In this document: piece by piece, positions 37,775 to 48,445 of the stretch
Layout: every line of letters begins with the position of its first letter
Numbering within the stretch: position 1 is the first letter of the stretch
Origin: Celeribacter halophilus
GTDB taxonomy: Bacteria; Pseudomonadota; Alphaproteobacteria; Rhodobacterales; Rhodobacteraceae
NCBI RefSeq assembly: GCF_900114135.1
Contig: NZ_FORY01000001.1
Coordinates: forward strand, 289,392-353,391
Length of the DNA: 64,000 nt
Reading direction: 5' to 3'
Notes under the pieces: model-generated
Seen by the model: the letters and a program-made list of their open reading frames with translations, nothing else
Database searches by the model: none
Told to the model about the DNA's origin: nothing
Position numbers and translations under genes: made by a program

Positions 37775-38524
37775 TCACCGCAGCGTCTCGATCGGTCCGT
37801 CGGGGGAGCCTGTGATGAACTGCGTCAGATAGGGGTCATCCGCCCCGTCCATCTCGGACACCGGCCCGTGCCAGCGGATTTTGCCCCCATGCAGCATGGC
37901 CACCTTGTCGGCAATGGCGCGCACGGAGGTCATGTCATGCGTAATGGTGAGCGCGGTGGCCCCCATCTCGACGACGATTTCGCGGATCAACTCATTGATG
38001 ACGCCTGCCATGATCGGGTCAAGACCGGTTGTGGGTTCGTCAAAGAAGATGATCTCCGGATCGGCGGCAATCGCACGGGCTAGGCCCACACGTTTCTGCA
38101 TCCCGCCGGACAGTTCGGCAGGGAAGAGATCGGCGACATCGGGACCAAGCCCGACGCGGCGCAGCTTCTCGATGGCGATGTCGCGGGCTTCGGCTTTCGG
38201 GCGTTTGAGCGAACCTCGCAGCAGGCGGAAGGCGACATTTTGCCAGACCGGCAGGCTGTCGAACAGGGCCGCGCCCTGAAACAGCATCCCGAAGCGCGCG
38301 AGGAAGGCATCGCGGTCGCCCGTGGTGGTGATGTCTTCCCCCGCCACGGAAATCATGCCCTGATCCGGCTTGATAAGGCCGAGGATACATTTGAGCATCA
38401 CCGATTTTCCGGTGCCGGACCCGCCGATGATGACACAGCTTTCGCCCTTGGCGACGTCCAGATCGACGCCGCGCAAAATCTCTTTGGAGCCAAAGGCTTT
38501 ATGGACATTCTTGAGCGAGATCAT
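37775..38524 (-). CDS. ABC transporter ATP-binding protein, Mla type (MlaF-like)
   Basis: Protein of 249 residues. Walker A GGSGTGKSV, signature LSGGMQKRVGLAR and Walker B IIFFDEPTTGLDP are intact, and the sequence matches MlaF ATPases that drive phospholipid transport between the membranes. ATG 38524 overlaps the permease stop by four bases; the open frame further upstream is antiparallel-frame noise. Partner MlaD, MlaC and MlaA genes are not seen in this window. Confidence 0.92.
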   Translation of the reverse strand: MISLKNVHKAFGSKEILRGVDLDVAKGESCVIIGGSGTGKSVMLKCILGLIKPDQGMISVAGEDITTTGDRDAFLARFGMLFQGAALFDSLPVWQNVAFRLLRGSLKRPKAEARDIAIEKLRRVGLGPDVADLFPAELSGGMQKRVGLARAIAADPEIIFFDEPTTGLDPIMAGVINELIREIVVEMGATALTITHDMTSVRAIADKVAMLHGGKIRWHGPVSEMDGADDPYLTQFITGSPDGPIETLR

Positions 38525-39309
38525 GTGGTGAAAAACGCCTGTGTCAGAAGGAAGTTGGCGGCAAGGATCAGGACGGCGGCAGCCACCACGGAGGACTTCG
38601 TCGCCCGTCCCACGCCTTGCGCACCGCGACCGGAGTGCATGCCGAAATAACAGCCCATGAGCGTGGCGATCACACCGAAGGCCGCGCCCTTGACGAGCGA
38701 GGAAATGATATCGGCAGGCTCGAGGAAATCGATGGTGTTCTTGAGATAGGTGGCCGGATTGAAGCCCAGAGACTGGGTGGAGACGAACCAGCCGCCGAAA
38801 ACGCCAATCGTATCCCCGACCGCCACCAAGAGGGGCAGGGTCACAAGACCGGCAAAGACGCGCGGGGCGGTGAGATATTTCATCGGATCGGTCGAGAGGG
38901 TCACGAGCGCGTCGATCTGTTCGGTCACTTTCATCGTGGCGATTTCGGCAGCGATGGAGGAGGTCACCCGCGCCGCGATCATCAGCCCGACCATCACAGG
39001 GCCAAGTTCGCGCACAACGCCGAGAGCGACGATCTGTGGCACGACCTGTTCGGCGGAAAACCGTGATCCGCCCGCATAGATCTGGAGCGCCAGAGCGCCG
39101 CCCGTGAACACGGCTGTCAGCCCGACAACCGGCAGGGACAGGTAGCCCACTGTCATGAGCGCGTGAAGGAATTCGCGGCCGTAAAACGGAGGCGTCACAA
39201 TATGGCGAAAGGCCGTGAGCGCAAAAAGGGTCACCCGCCCCACGGTCGCCAAAGCGGCCAGAACCGCAGCGCCGAGCGCTGCCAGAGGGCGGGTCACAAG
39301 AGCAGTCAT
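38521..39309 (-). CDS. ABC transporter permease, Mla type (MlaE-like)
   Basis: Protein of 262 residues with about five transmembrane helices. The family signature is present: a [21 protein letters not shown] segment containing the coupling helix, followed by [14 protein letters not shown]. It forms the inner-membrane channel of a lipid transporter with the downstream ATPase. It overlaps alr by four bases at its start, so alr, permease, ATPase and the PqiA-like gene are one transcription unit. Confidence 0.93.
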   Translation of the reverse strand: MTALVTRPLAALGAAVLAALATVGRVTLFALTAFRHIVTPPFYGREFLHALMTVGYLSLPVVGLTAVFTGGALALQIYAGGSRFSAEQVVPQIVALGVVRELGPVMVGLMIAARVTSSIAAEIATMKVTEQIDALVTLSTDPMKYLTAPRVFAGLVTLPLLVAVGDTIGVFGGWFVSTQSLGFNPATYLKNTIDFLEPADIISSLVKGAAFGVIATLMGCYFGMHSGRGAQGVGRATKSSVVAAAVLILAANFLLTQAFFTT

Positions 39310-40346
39310 CCGATATAGCGGCGATAATACCGCGCACCCAGAGATGTGAGGATTTCATAGCCGATGGTCTGGCCGATCTTGGCCAGATCATCCACCGTCT
39401 GATACTCACACAACAGATCAAGAGATTGCGGCACATGGTCCAGATGGGTGATGTCCACGGTGATCAGGTCCATCGAGACACGTCCAACAAGCCGACAGGG
39501 CACCGACCCGTCGAACAGGAACGCCTTGTTGGAAATCAGCCGCGTGATCCCGTCGGCATAGCCTGCGGAGACGGTCGCGATCCTTGAGGGCACCTTGGCC
39601 GTCCAGCTGTTCGAATAGCCAACGGTTTCTCCGGCGGGAATCTCGCGCGTCTGGATGACGGGACATTCGAGTTTGACCACGGGTTTGCCACCTTCGAAGG
39701 GCAGGCCGCCGTAAAGGCCGATCCCGGCACGTACCATGTCGAAGTGATAATCCGGCCCCAGCAGAAGCCCCCCCGTGGCCGCAAGCGCACGGCGGACTTT
39801 CAGCCCGTCTGTCATCTCGCGGAAGGCGGCAAGCTGTTGCGCGTTCATCGGGTGCTCCGGCTCGTCGGAACAGGCCAGATGGCTCATGACGAGATCGGGT
39901 TTCTCCTTGAGCACCAAAGCACGCACGGCATCCCATTCCGCAGGCTCAAGACCCAGACGGTTCATGCCCGTGTCAAGCTGCACGCCGAAAGAGGCTCCCG
40001 GAAGAGCCTCGAAATGGCGGGTGATCTGATCGAGCGAGTTGAGGATTGGCGTCAGGGACATATCCGCGATCATGTCGGTGTCGCCCGCCATATGCCCGCC
40101 AAGCAAGCCGATCCACGGGGTCGGCCCCACTTCGTTGCGCAGCACCACGCCTTCTTCGGCGGTGGCGACAAAGAAACTTTTCACGCCAGCTTTCATCAGT
40201 GCACGGGCGGCTTTGCCGACCCCGAGCCCGTAAGCATTGGCTTTAACCACGGCAGCGGTTTCCACAGCCGGAGATGAAAGGGCATCAAGCGCGCGCCAAT
40301 TGTCGGCCAGCGCCCCGAGATCGATTTGTAAAACTGAAGTAGCCAT
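39306..40346 (-). CDS. alr: Alanine racemase
   Basis: Protein of 346 residues converting L-Ala to D-Ala for peptidoglycan, with pyridoxal phosphate. The PLP lysine is in [10 protein letters not shown] near residue 34. [12 protein letters not shown] and [13 protein letters not shown], with the conserved Met-Asp of the second active-site loop, are present. The substrate-side Tyr is in VGYSNSWTA. dnaB lies 64 bases upstream, an order also seen in related genomes. Confidence 0.95.
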   Translation of the reverse strand: MATSVLQIDLGALADNWRALDALSSPAVETAAVVKANAYGLGVGKAARALMKAGVKSFFVATAEEGVVLRNEVGPTPWIGLLGGHMAGDTDMIADMSLTPILNSLDQITRHFEALPGASFGVQLDTGMNRLGLEPAEWDAVRALVLKEKPDLVMSHLACSDEPEHPMNAQQLAAFREMTDGLKVRRALAATGGLLLGPDYHFDMVRAGIGLYGGLPFEGGKPVVKLECPVIQTREIPAGETVGYSNSWTAKVPSRIATVSAGYADGITRLISNKAFLFDGSVPCRLVGRVSMDLITVDITHLDHVPQSLDLLCEYQTVDDLAKIGQTIGYEILTSLGARYYRRYIG

Positions 40347-40410
40347 GGTGGTTTATTGACGCGCAGCACGCAGAGTCGCAAGGCGAATCCGCGCGCGGCA
40401 CGGTGTCCTG

Positions 40411-41988
40411 TTAATAATCCGAATAACCTTGTTGCTCGCGGGCGAGGTTCCCGAAGCGGGTGAACTCCGCCTCGAAAGACAGCTCGATCGTGCCAATCGG
40501 CCCGTGACGCTGTTTGCCGAGGATGACTTCGGCTTTGGCATGAAGGCGTTCCATATCCGCCATCCATTTCTCCATCGCTTCCAGATTGTCATCATCGGGT
40601 TTTTCGCGCTCTTTGTAATATTCGCCGCGATAGACGAACATCACCACGTCGGCATCCTGCTCAATAGAGCCGGATTCCCGCAAATCCGAAAGCTGTGGCC
40701 GTTTGTCGTCGCGGCTTTCCACTGTCCGGCTGAGCTGGGACAGGGCAATCACCGGAATGTTCAATTCCTTGGCGATGGCTTTGAGGCCCATGGAAATCTC
40801 GCCAATCTCCTGCACCCTGTTGCCTTCGGTGCGCGAGGTGCCGCGGACCAGTTGCAGATAGTCGACGATCAGAAGGTCCAGCCCGTGGGTCCGCTGCAAA
40901 CGCCGCGCACGGGCCGCAAGTTGCGAAATCGGGATCGAGGGCGTGTCGTCAATATATAGCGGGCAGCTTTCCAGCGTCTTGGCGGCATCGACAAAGCGGC
41001 GGAATTCTTCTTCCGTCATGTCCCCTTGGCGGATCTTGTGTGAGGAAATCTCCGAGGCTTCCGCGAGAATACGCGCGGCCAGCTGTTCGGCGCTCATCTC
41101 CAGCGAGTAAAAGCCCACAACGCCGCCTTCCACTGCGCCCTGCCGCCCGTCGGGCAGTTGGCCCTTTTTGTAGGATTTGGCGATGTTGAAGGCGATGTTG
41201 GTCGCCAGCGAGGTTTTCCCCATCGAGGGACGCCCCGCCAGAATGATCAAATCCGAAGGGTGCAAGCCACCCATTTTCTTGTCGAGATCAATCAGCTTTG
41301 TCTCGATCCCCGCCATGCCGCCGCCGCGCTCGTAGGCGGCGTTGGCGTTCAGGACCGCTTTGGTCACGGCGGAGAGGAAGGAGGTGAAACCCGATTCGCC
41401 CTTGCCCTGTTCGGCAAGGTTGTAGAGCCGTTGCTCTGCGGCGACGATCTGTTCGCTCGGGTCGCGGATGTCGGAACCGGAGGCGGCAGAGCCCGCGATC
41501 TCGTTGCCCAGTTCGATAAGCTGGCGCCGCAAGAAGAGGTCGTAGATTAGCTGGGCATAGTCGCGCACCGCATAGGTCGAGATGGCCGAGGCCGCGAGCT
41601 TTGCCAGATAGCTCGGCCCCCCCAGTTCCCTCAGGCCCTCGTGATCTTCCATATAGGCCTTCAAGGTTACGGGCGAGGCCAGCATGTTCTTGGAGATGCG
41701 CTCGGCGGCTTTCTCGAAAATATCCTTGTGGACCGGATCATAGAAATGTTCGGGCGCGATGATGGAGGCGATCTTGTCGAACACATCGTTATTAGTCAGC
41801 AAGGCGCCCAGAAGCTGCTGTTCGGCCTCGATGTTATGCGGCACAGCGCCCGCGTAGGAGGAGATGACAGAGCCTTTCTCCGCCGGCTTGCTCTCATTGC
41901 GTTCGGTGTCTGCACCAGAGGTGTCCTGTGCACTTTCTTGGTCACGACGGTCTTCGAGATTGCGCTCGAGATCGGTAATGTCAGTCAT
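40411..41988 (-). CDS. dnaB: Replicative DNA helicase DnaB
   Basis: Protein of 525 residues, the hexameric fork helicase. The N-terminal domain (PHNIEAEQQLLGALLTNN) is followed by the RecA-like motor: Walker A GRPSMGKTSLA near residue 230, DLLIVDYLQLV, SQLSRTVESR and RESGSIEQDADVVMF. The first 45 residues are a charged, disordered extension. No intein is present. The gene is upstream of alr in the same direction. Confidence 0.98.
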   Translation of the reverse strand: MTDITDLERNLEDRRDQESAQDTSGADTERNESKPAEKGSVISSYAGAVPHNIEAEQQLLGALLTNNDVFDKIASIIAPEHFYDPVHKDIFEKAAERISKNMLASPVTLKAYMEDHEGLRELGGPSYLAKLAASAISTYAVRDYAQLIYDLFLRRQLIELGNEIAGSAASGSDIRDPSEQIVAAEQRLYNLAEQGKGESGFTSFLSAVTKAVLNANAAYERGGGMAGIETKLIDLDKKMGGLHPSDLIILAGRPSMGKTSLATNIAFNIAKSYKKGQLPDGRQGAVEGGVVGFYSLEMSAEQLAARILAEASEISSHKIRQGDMTEEEFRRFVDAAKTLESCPLYIDDTPSIPISQLAARARRLQRTHGLDLLIVDYLQLVRGTSRTEGNRVQEIGEISMGLKAIAKELNIPVIALSQLSRTVESRDDKRPQLSDLRESGSIEQDADVVMFVYRGEYYKEREKPDDDNLEAMEKWMADMERLHAKAEVILGKQRHGPIGTIELSFEAEFTRFGNLAREQQGYSDY

Positions 41989-42130
41989 GCTGTCCGGCCC
42001 CTTGATTATCTGTCCGCGAGTCGCGTGATGCTCTCGGATTTGACTGTCTTAGACCAGTCGCGCGAGGTCTCGCAAAGGGTATATTTTGTGGATAAGTTTA
42101 CAGGCCGCGCTAAACCGCGCTGCTGCAAAG

Positions 42131-42155
42131 AAAAACGCCGCCCGAGCGGGCGGCG
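42131..42155 (-). terminator. Intrinsic terminator downstream of pyrE
   Basis: CGCCGCCCG and CGGGCGGCG form a nine-base perfect stem (two-base AG or larger GAGC loop), followed on the minus strand by GTTTTT. The plus side also has AAAAATTTTT. Confidence 0.85.
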
Positions 42156-42181
42156 CAAAAATTTTTCGCAATTTGCGGGGG

Positions 42182-42862
42182 TCAGGATTTCTTGTGCTTT
42201 TCCTGCCACGCGCGCGGCGCGCCAAGGAAATGCTCGACCTCGGCCAGTGTCTCTTCGTTGAAGATTTTCTGTTTCTTCGCTTCAGCCAGAACATCCCACC
42301 ATGTGCACAGGCTGATGAGATTCACCCCGTGATCACCCAGCGTCTTTTCCGTTTCGGGGAAGATGCCGTAGTAGAAAATCACCGCGGTCCAGCCGCAGGT
42401 CGCGCCGGTTTCGCGGATCGCATCTACAAAGGAGAGTTTCGAGCCGCCATCTGTGGTCAGATCCTCGACCAGAAGCACCCGATCCCCTTCGGACATCGCG
42501 CCTTCGATCCGGGCGTTGCGGCCATAGCCTTTGGGCTTTTTGCGCACATAGGACATCGGCAGGCCCAGACGTTCCGCCACCATCGCGGCAAAGGGAATGC
42601 CCGCCGTCTCGCCGCCTGCGACATTGTCAAAGGCTTCGAAACCGGCTTCGCGCATGATCTGCACCGCCATGAAATCCATCAGCGTCGAGCGCACCCGCGG
42701 GAAGGAAATCAGCTTGCGACAGTCGATATAGGTCGGCGAAGGCAGGCCTGAGGCGAGAATGTAAGGGTCTTCGGGGCGGAAATTCACCGCGCCGATTTCC
42801 AGAAGCATCCGCGCCGTCAGGCGGGCGATTTCGCTATCATCGGGGAAGGAAGAAGGGATCAT
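42182..42862 (-). CDS. pyrE: Orotate phosphoribosyltransferase
   Basis: Protein of 226 residues that joins orotate to PRPP in UMP synthesis. The PRPP-binding loop [14 protein letters not shown] lies near residue 130. [11 protein letters not shown] at the N-terminus and [10 protein letters not shown] in the middle fit the longer alphaproteobacterial form. It is 12 bases from pyrC, forming a pyrC-pyrE operon ended by a terminator at 42131. Confidence 0.95.
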   Translation of the reverse strand: MIPSSFPDDSEIARLTARMLLEIGAVNFRPEDPYILASGLPSPTYIDCRKLISFPRVRSTLMDFMAVQIMREAGFEAFDNVAGGETAGIPFAAMVAERLGLPMSYVRKKPKGYGRNARIEGAMSEGDRVLLVEDLTTDGGSKLSFVDAIRETGATCGWTAVIFYYGIFPETEKTLGDHGVNLISLCTWWDVLAEAKKQKIFNEETLAEVEHFLGAPRAWQEKHKKS

Positions 42863-42874
42863 GGGCAGTCTCTC

Positions 42875-43915
42875 TTAGGCCTCGACGCTCCAGTGGAGCG
42901 GCATTTGCGGATCGAAAACGGTCACAGGGCCGTTCTCCGTGTCGATTTTGTCGGGGTATTGCACGGGATTGCCCTTTCTCAGGGTGATCGTCGCCTCGTT
43001 GAATGGCAGCCCGTAGAAACGCGGCCCGTTGAGCGAGGTGAACGCTTCGAGCTTGTCCAGAGCGCCCTCTTTTTCAAAAACCTCGGCAAGGATGGACATG
43101 GTGTTCGTCGCGGTGAAACAGCCCGCACAGCCACAGGCGCTTTCCTTCGCGCCATCGAGATGGGGGGCGCTGTCGGTGCCGAGGAAATAGGTCGGATCGC
43201 CCGATGTCGCCGCTTCGACCAGAGCCAGGCGGTGCGTCTCTCGCTTGGCCACCGGCAGGCAGTAGTAATGCGGCTTGATCCCGCCCACGAGGATGTGGTT
43301 GCGGTTGATGACAAGGTGATGCGTGGTGATCGTCGCGCCCAGTTTCTCGCCGCCCTCGCGGGCATAATCGGCCCCGTCTTTCGTGGTGATATGTTCCATC
43401 ACCACTTTCAGATCGGGATTGGCCTTGCGGATCGGGTCCAGAACCTTGTCGATAAAGACTTTCTCGCGGTCGAAAATATCGATGTCCGGTGTCACCACCT
43501 CGCCGTGGATACAGAGTGGCAGGCCGATCTCGGCCATTTTCTCAAGCACAGGGCGGACTTTCTCGAACTCCGTCACGCCGGAGGAGGAATTGGTCGTTGC
43601 CCCCGCCGGATAGAGCTTGACCGCTTTCACAAGACCGGAGGCATGGGCAAAGGCCACATCTTCGGGATCGGTCTGTTCCGTAAGGTAAAGCGTCATCAAA
43701 GGGTCGAACTGCCCCTTGCGCGGGTTCGCCTTGAGGATGCGTTCGCGATAGGCGCTGGCATCGTCGCTGGTGATCACAGGCGGAACAAGGTTCGGCATGA
43801 TGATCGCGCGGGCGAAGTGGCGCGTGGTTTCGGGCAGGACGGCTTCCATCATTGCGCCATCGCGCAGATGAAGATGCCAGTCGTCGGGGCGGCGGATGGT
43901 GAGAGTCTCGGTCAT
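42875..43915 (-). CDS. pyrC: Dihydroorotase, class II
   Basis: Protein of 346 residues, matching the E. coli-type enzyme that closes carbamoyl-aspartate to dihydroorotate. Zinc ligands H14 and H16 ([10 protein letters not shown]), the carbamylated Lys in VKLYPAG, and HGEV, EHITT and GTDSAPH are in order. ATG 43915 is the only good start. Divergent from ureD over 153 bases. Confidence 0.97.
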   Translation of the reverse strand: MTETLTIRRPDDWHLHLRDGAMMEAVLPETTRHFARAIIMPNLVPPVITSDDASAYRERILKANPRKGQFDPLMTLYLTEQTDPEDVAFAHASGLVKAVKLYPAGATTNSSSGVTEFEKVRPVLEKMAEIGLPLCIHGEVVTPDIDIFDREKVFIDKVLDPIRKANPDLKVVMEHITTKDGADYAREGGEKLGATITTHHLVINRNHILVGGIKPHYYCLPVAKRETHRLALVEAATSGDPTYFLGTDSAPHLDGAKESACGCAGCFTATNTMSILAEVFEKEGALDKLEAFTSLNGPRFYGLPFNEATITLRKGNPVQYPDKIDTENGPVTVFDPQMPLHWSVEA

Positions 43916-44068
43916 GCGATTGGATTACCTCTTTCCGGCTCAAAGCGCCAGACGGTAGATATCGCTTATTTTTTGAGCGTTTGGTCGGTTTTTAGGGCGA
44001 ATGCCCCCCGTGCGGGATTGAAGCTTCGGTTTCTCTGCCGCTAGGCTCTGAACGACTTGGAGGCTTTG

Positions 44069-44905
44069 ATGCTGGATCTACACCACCCGCAGGCGAACCG
44101 GACCGACACCGCGCAGATGCAGCGCGTGCGGGGGCGGGCGCATGTGGTTATGGGGGCAGGCGGGCTCAAAGACCTGCACCAGTCCGGCTCGGCCAAGGCC
44201 ATGATGCCCAAGGTGCACAGCCATGTGCCCGAAGTGGTTTTTCTCAATACATCCGGTGGTTTGACCGCAGGGGACCGGCTCGACTACCGGCTTGAGGTCG
44301 AGGCCGGAGGACAATTGATCGGCACCACCCAGACCGCCGAACGCGCCTATGCGTCGGTCGCGCAGGGCGCAAATGCCGAGGTGTCTGTGGCACTGGTCGC
44401 GGGGGAGGGGGCCACGCTGGAATGGTTGCCGCAGGAGACGATCCTGTTCGAGCGCTCCCGCCTGTCACGGCACACCAAGGCGGAGATCGCCGGTGATGCG
44501 CGCTTTCTCTTTGTTGAGTCGCTGGTGCTGGGCCGCGCTGCGATGGGCGAGGTCATCGAGAGCCTGCACCTGATGGACCGCCGCGACATCCGCCGCGCAG
44601 GGCGGCTGGAATTTATGGAACCGCTGGAAATCGACGCGGGGCTTCTGGCCGCGCGTGACCATCCGGCGACGCTGAACGGTGCGCGTGCGATTGCCACGGT
44701 GGGCCTGTTTGATCAGGGGGCCGAGGGTATGGCCGATCTGGTCAAACAGATCACGCAAGAGGGCGTGACCGCGGGTGTGTCCGGCTGGAACGGCAAGCTG
44801 GTGATCCGTGCCATGGCCGCCGACGGTTATCCTTTGCGCCGCTATGTGGCGCAGGTTTTGATAAAGATCAGACAGGCGGATCTGCCGCGTGTCTGGCAGG
44901 TATGA
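44069..44905 (+). CDS. ureD: Urease accessory protein UreD
   Basis: Protein of 278 residues, part of the UreDFG complex that loads nickel into urease. Family segments are LNTSGGLTAGDRLDY, TTQTAERAYAS, LEWLPQETILFERSRL and FLFVESLVLGRAAMGE. ATG 44069 is chosen over TTG 44057 because GGAGG lies seven bases before it. It heads the cluster and is followed after 15 bases by ureA. Confidence 0.95.
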   Translation: MLDLHHPQANRTDTAQMQRVRGRAHVVMGAGGLKDLHQSGSAKAMMPKVHSHVPEVVFLNTSGGLTAGDRLDYRLEVEAGGQLIGTTQTAERAYASVAQGANAEVSVALVAGEGATLEWLPQETILFERSRLSRHTKAEIAGDARFLFVESLVLGRAAMGEVIESLHLMDRRDIRRAGRLEFMEPLEIDAGLLAARDHPATLNGARAIATVGLFDQGAEGMADLVKQITQEGVTAGVSGWNGKLVIRAMAADGYPLRRYVAQVLIKIRQADLPRVWQV

Positions 44906-44920
44906 CAACGAGGAATAAAG

Positions 44921-45223
44921 ATGAACCTGACGCCTAGGGAAAAGGACAAACTTCTGGTCTCGCTCGCCGCTATGGTGGCGCGGGGGCGGCTGGAACGCGG
45001 TGTGAAGCTGAACCACCCCGAAGCGATTGCCCTGATCACGGATTTCGTGGTCGAAGGTGCGCGCGACGGCAAGATGGTGTCCGAGTTGATGCAGGCGGCG
45101 GCGCATGTGGTCACGAAAGACATGTGCATGGAAGGAGTGCCGGAGATGATCCATGAGGTGCAGGTCGAGGCGACCTTCCCCGATGGCACCAAACTTGTCA
45201 CCGTGCATCACCCGATCCGTTGA
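44921..45223 (+). CDS. ureA: Urease subunit gamma
   Basis: Protein of 100 residues, the standard gamma length. [34 protein letters not shown] and [21 protein letters not shown] are diagnostic. It forms the (UreABC)3 enzyme that hydrolyses urea to ammonia and carbamate. A copy of the gene-end element begins three bases after its stop, filling the short gap before ureB. Confidence 0.98.
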   Translation: MNLTPREKDKLLVSLAAMVARGRLERGVKLNHPEAIALITDFVVEGARDGKMVSELMQAAAHVVTKDMCMEGVPEMIHEVQVEATFPDGTKLVTVHHPIR

Positions 45224-45225
45224 AA

Positions 45226-45248
45226 TGAGTATTTTTGCCATCAGAAAG
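45226..45248 (+). repeat. Gene-end element between ureA and ureB (copy 8)
   Basis: It reads TGAGTATTTTT followed by GCCATCAGAAAG, three bases past the ureA stop and directly before the ureB Shine-Dalgarno AGGAGG. An ATG spanning 45225-45227 opens a 13-codon frame, [13 protein letters not shown], whose TGA overlaps the ureB start; whether it is translated is unknown. Confidence 0.7.
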
Positions 45249-45262
45249 CAGGAGGCGCGGCC

Positions 45263-45568
45263 ATGATCCCCGGAGAGTATTTCATTCAGGACGGCGAGAT
45301 CGAACTGAACGCGGGCGCGGAGGTCACGACCCTGACCGTGTCCAACACCGGCGACCGTCCGGTGCAGGTCGGTTCGCACTATCATTTCTTCGAGACCAAT
45401 GCGGCGCTGGAGTTTGACCGCGAGGCGGCCAGAGGCAAGCGGCTTGATATTGCGGCGGGAACGGCTGTGCGTTTCGAGCCGGGGCAGATGCGGGAGGTGA
45501 GCCTCGTGCCGCTGGCCGGTGCGCGGAAGGTTTACGGGTTCAATCAGAAAGTCATGGGGGAGCTGTGA
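45263..45568 (+). CDS. ureB: Urease subunit beta
   Basis: Protein of 101 residues. [36 protein letters not shown] and [19 protein letters not shown] are the urease beta signature. It packs against UreC in the holoenzyme. AGGAGG lies nine bases before the start, within the end of the gene-end element. The next gene overlaps its stop (GTGA). Confidence 0.98.
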   Translation: MIPGEYFIQDGEIELNAGAEVTTLTVSNTGDRPVQVGSHYHFFETNAALEFDREAARGKRLDIAAGTAVRFEPGQMREVSLVPLAGARKVYGFNQKVMGEL

Positions 45569-45939
45569 TCCGCAAGGGCCTCATATCGCTTTGTTTTGTC
45601 GTGCCCGCGGCGGGGTTCTCACAGGAGCGCGATTGCGCCGATCCCGTGAGCCAGTCCGATATGAAGATCTGCGCCAATGAGGCTTGGCAGCGCGCCGACG
45701 TTGACCTGAACGACACCTATGCAAGAGCTATGGAGGTCGCGAGGGGCTGGAGTGACGGGGCGGCCGAGGCGCTGCGTGCGGCGCAACGGGCGTGGATACC
45801 TTACCGCGATGCGGCCTGCAAAGCCGAAGGGTTTCTGTTCGATGGGGGCTCAATGGAGCCGTTCATCGTTAACAGTTGTTTGGAACATTTGACGCGCCAG
45901 CGCACCGAAGAGATGCGCGCCGTCTACGAGATGAATTGA
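45565..45939 (+). CDS. LprI/DUF1311-type exported protein within the urease operon
   Basis: Protein of 124 residues with a signal peptide ([18 protein letters not shown], then SQERDCADP). The mature part fits DUF1311/Lpr[45 protein letters not shown] and [14 protein letters not shown], with four cysteines (C-C and C-C pairs). Family members inhibit lysozyme in Mycobacterium. It starts at a GTG overlapping the ureB stop and lies 11 bases before ureC, so it is cotranslated with urease. Its contribution to urease is unknown. Confidence 0.85.
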   Translation: MIRKGLISLCFVVPAAGFSQERDCADPVSQSDMKICANEAWQRADVDLNDTYARAMEVARGWSDGAAEALRAAQRAWIPYRDAACKAEGFLFDGGSMEPFIVNSCLEHLTRQRTEEMRAVYEMN

Positions 45940-45950
45940 GAGGGACCAAG

Positions 45951-47663
<1,713 letters not shown>

Positions 47664-47817
47664 TGGTTCTTCGGGCAAATTTCCTGTGGGATGCGGTCTT
47701 TCTCGGCGCGTCTTTGCCACAGGCCTGCGTGAGCGGTGGTGAGGCTTTGTGTGTTGGCTGTGATGCTCTATCGTGAGGGGACAGGGAGGAAACCCGTCTC
47801 ACGAGAGGTTTCCAGAC

Positions 47818-48042
47818 ATGCAGCATGTCGCCAATATCGTTATTCTCACACCGGGCCTGCGGGCGCGTATCGATCTGTTCTTTGCCTCCTTGGGGCAGGG
47901 GGTGAATGCCTATTCCGTCCGGCGCAAGCGTCTGGGCGAACTGGCGCGACTGGACGCGATGAGCGATGCCGAACTGTCGGAGCTTGGCATCACCCGCGAC
48001 CGGATCCCGCATTATGTCTTTCGCGACCTGTTTTCCACCTGA
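47818..48042 (+). CDS. DUF1127 small protein in the urease cluster
   Basis: Protein of 74 residues. The C-terminal RRKRLGELARLDAMSDAELSELGI-type motif, split here as RRKRLGELARLDAM and SDAELSELGITRDRIPHYVF, defines DUF1127. Small proteins of this family bind RNA in Rhodobacter (CcaF1) and affect RNA turnover. ATG 47818 is chosen with AGAGG upstream; an in-frame GTG at 47773 would add 15 residues. It lies 154 bases past ureC. Connection to urease is only positional. Confidence 0.85.
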   Translation: MQHVANIVILTPGLRARIDLFFASLGQGVNAYSVRRKRLGELARLDAMSDAELSELGITRDRIPHYVFRDLFST

Positions 48043-48071
48043 GTGACAGGGGCGCACAAGGATGGTCTGCG

Positions 48072-48398
48072 TCACAGGCTTTCGAGCACTTCGATTTCTT
48101 CGGGATCGTCCAGCGCGATCACATCCATGCCGTCCTCGCGGTCCTCGATGCGGATCGAGGTGACATGTTTGGTCGCATAATAGCGGTCGTCGTCGAGCAT
48201 CTCTTGCGGCAGTTTGGAAATATCAAACACCTGATAGGCCGTGCGGGACACAACCACGTCGCAGGTGTAGCCCGGAAACCGGCCAGTGTCATTGCACTCG
48301 ATGAAACGGGCTTCAAGAGCGGCTTCGCGCGCACGCAATTCGGCGATCTTTGCGCGCAGGCGGGCAAGCTCGTCTACGGGCGAACGGGTCATATACAT
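48072..48398 (-). CDS. Coiled-coil protein in the urease cluster, short paralogue
   Basis: Protein of 108 residues. An N-terminal coiled coil (VDELARLRAKIAELRAREAA) is followed by a beta-rich part: VSRTAYQVFDISKLPQEMLDDDRYY, then HVTSIRIED and an acidic end. The same plan (VDALFELRAELARLREREAE, then KPRRISPDRLPPAVLCD, FFET and VVLLWP) occurs in the next minus-strand gene. ATG 48398 has AAGGAG nine bases away. Family unnamed. It runs against the urease genes on both sides. Confidence 0.7.
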   Translation of the reverse strand: MYMTRSPVDELARLRAKIAELRAREAALEARFIECNDTGRFPGYTCDVVVSRTAYQVFDISKLPQEMLDDDRYYATKHVTSIRIEDREDGMDVIALDDPEEIEVLESL

Positions 48399-48445
48399 GG
48401 TGTTTTCTCTCCTTCTGGATCGTGGACAATAGAGGGGCGGGTGGC

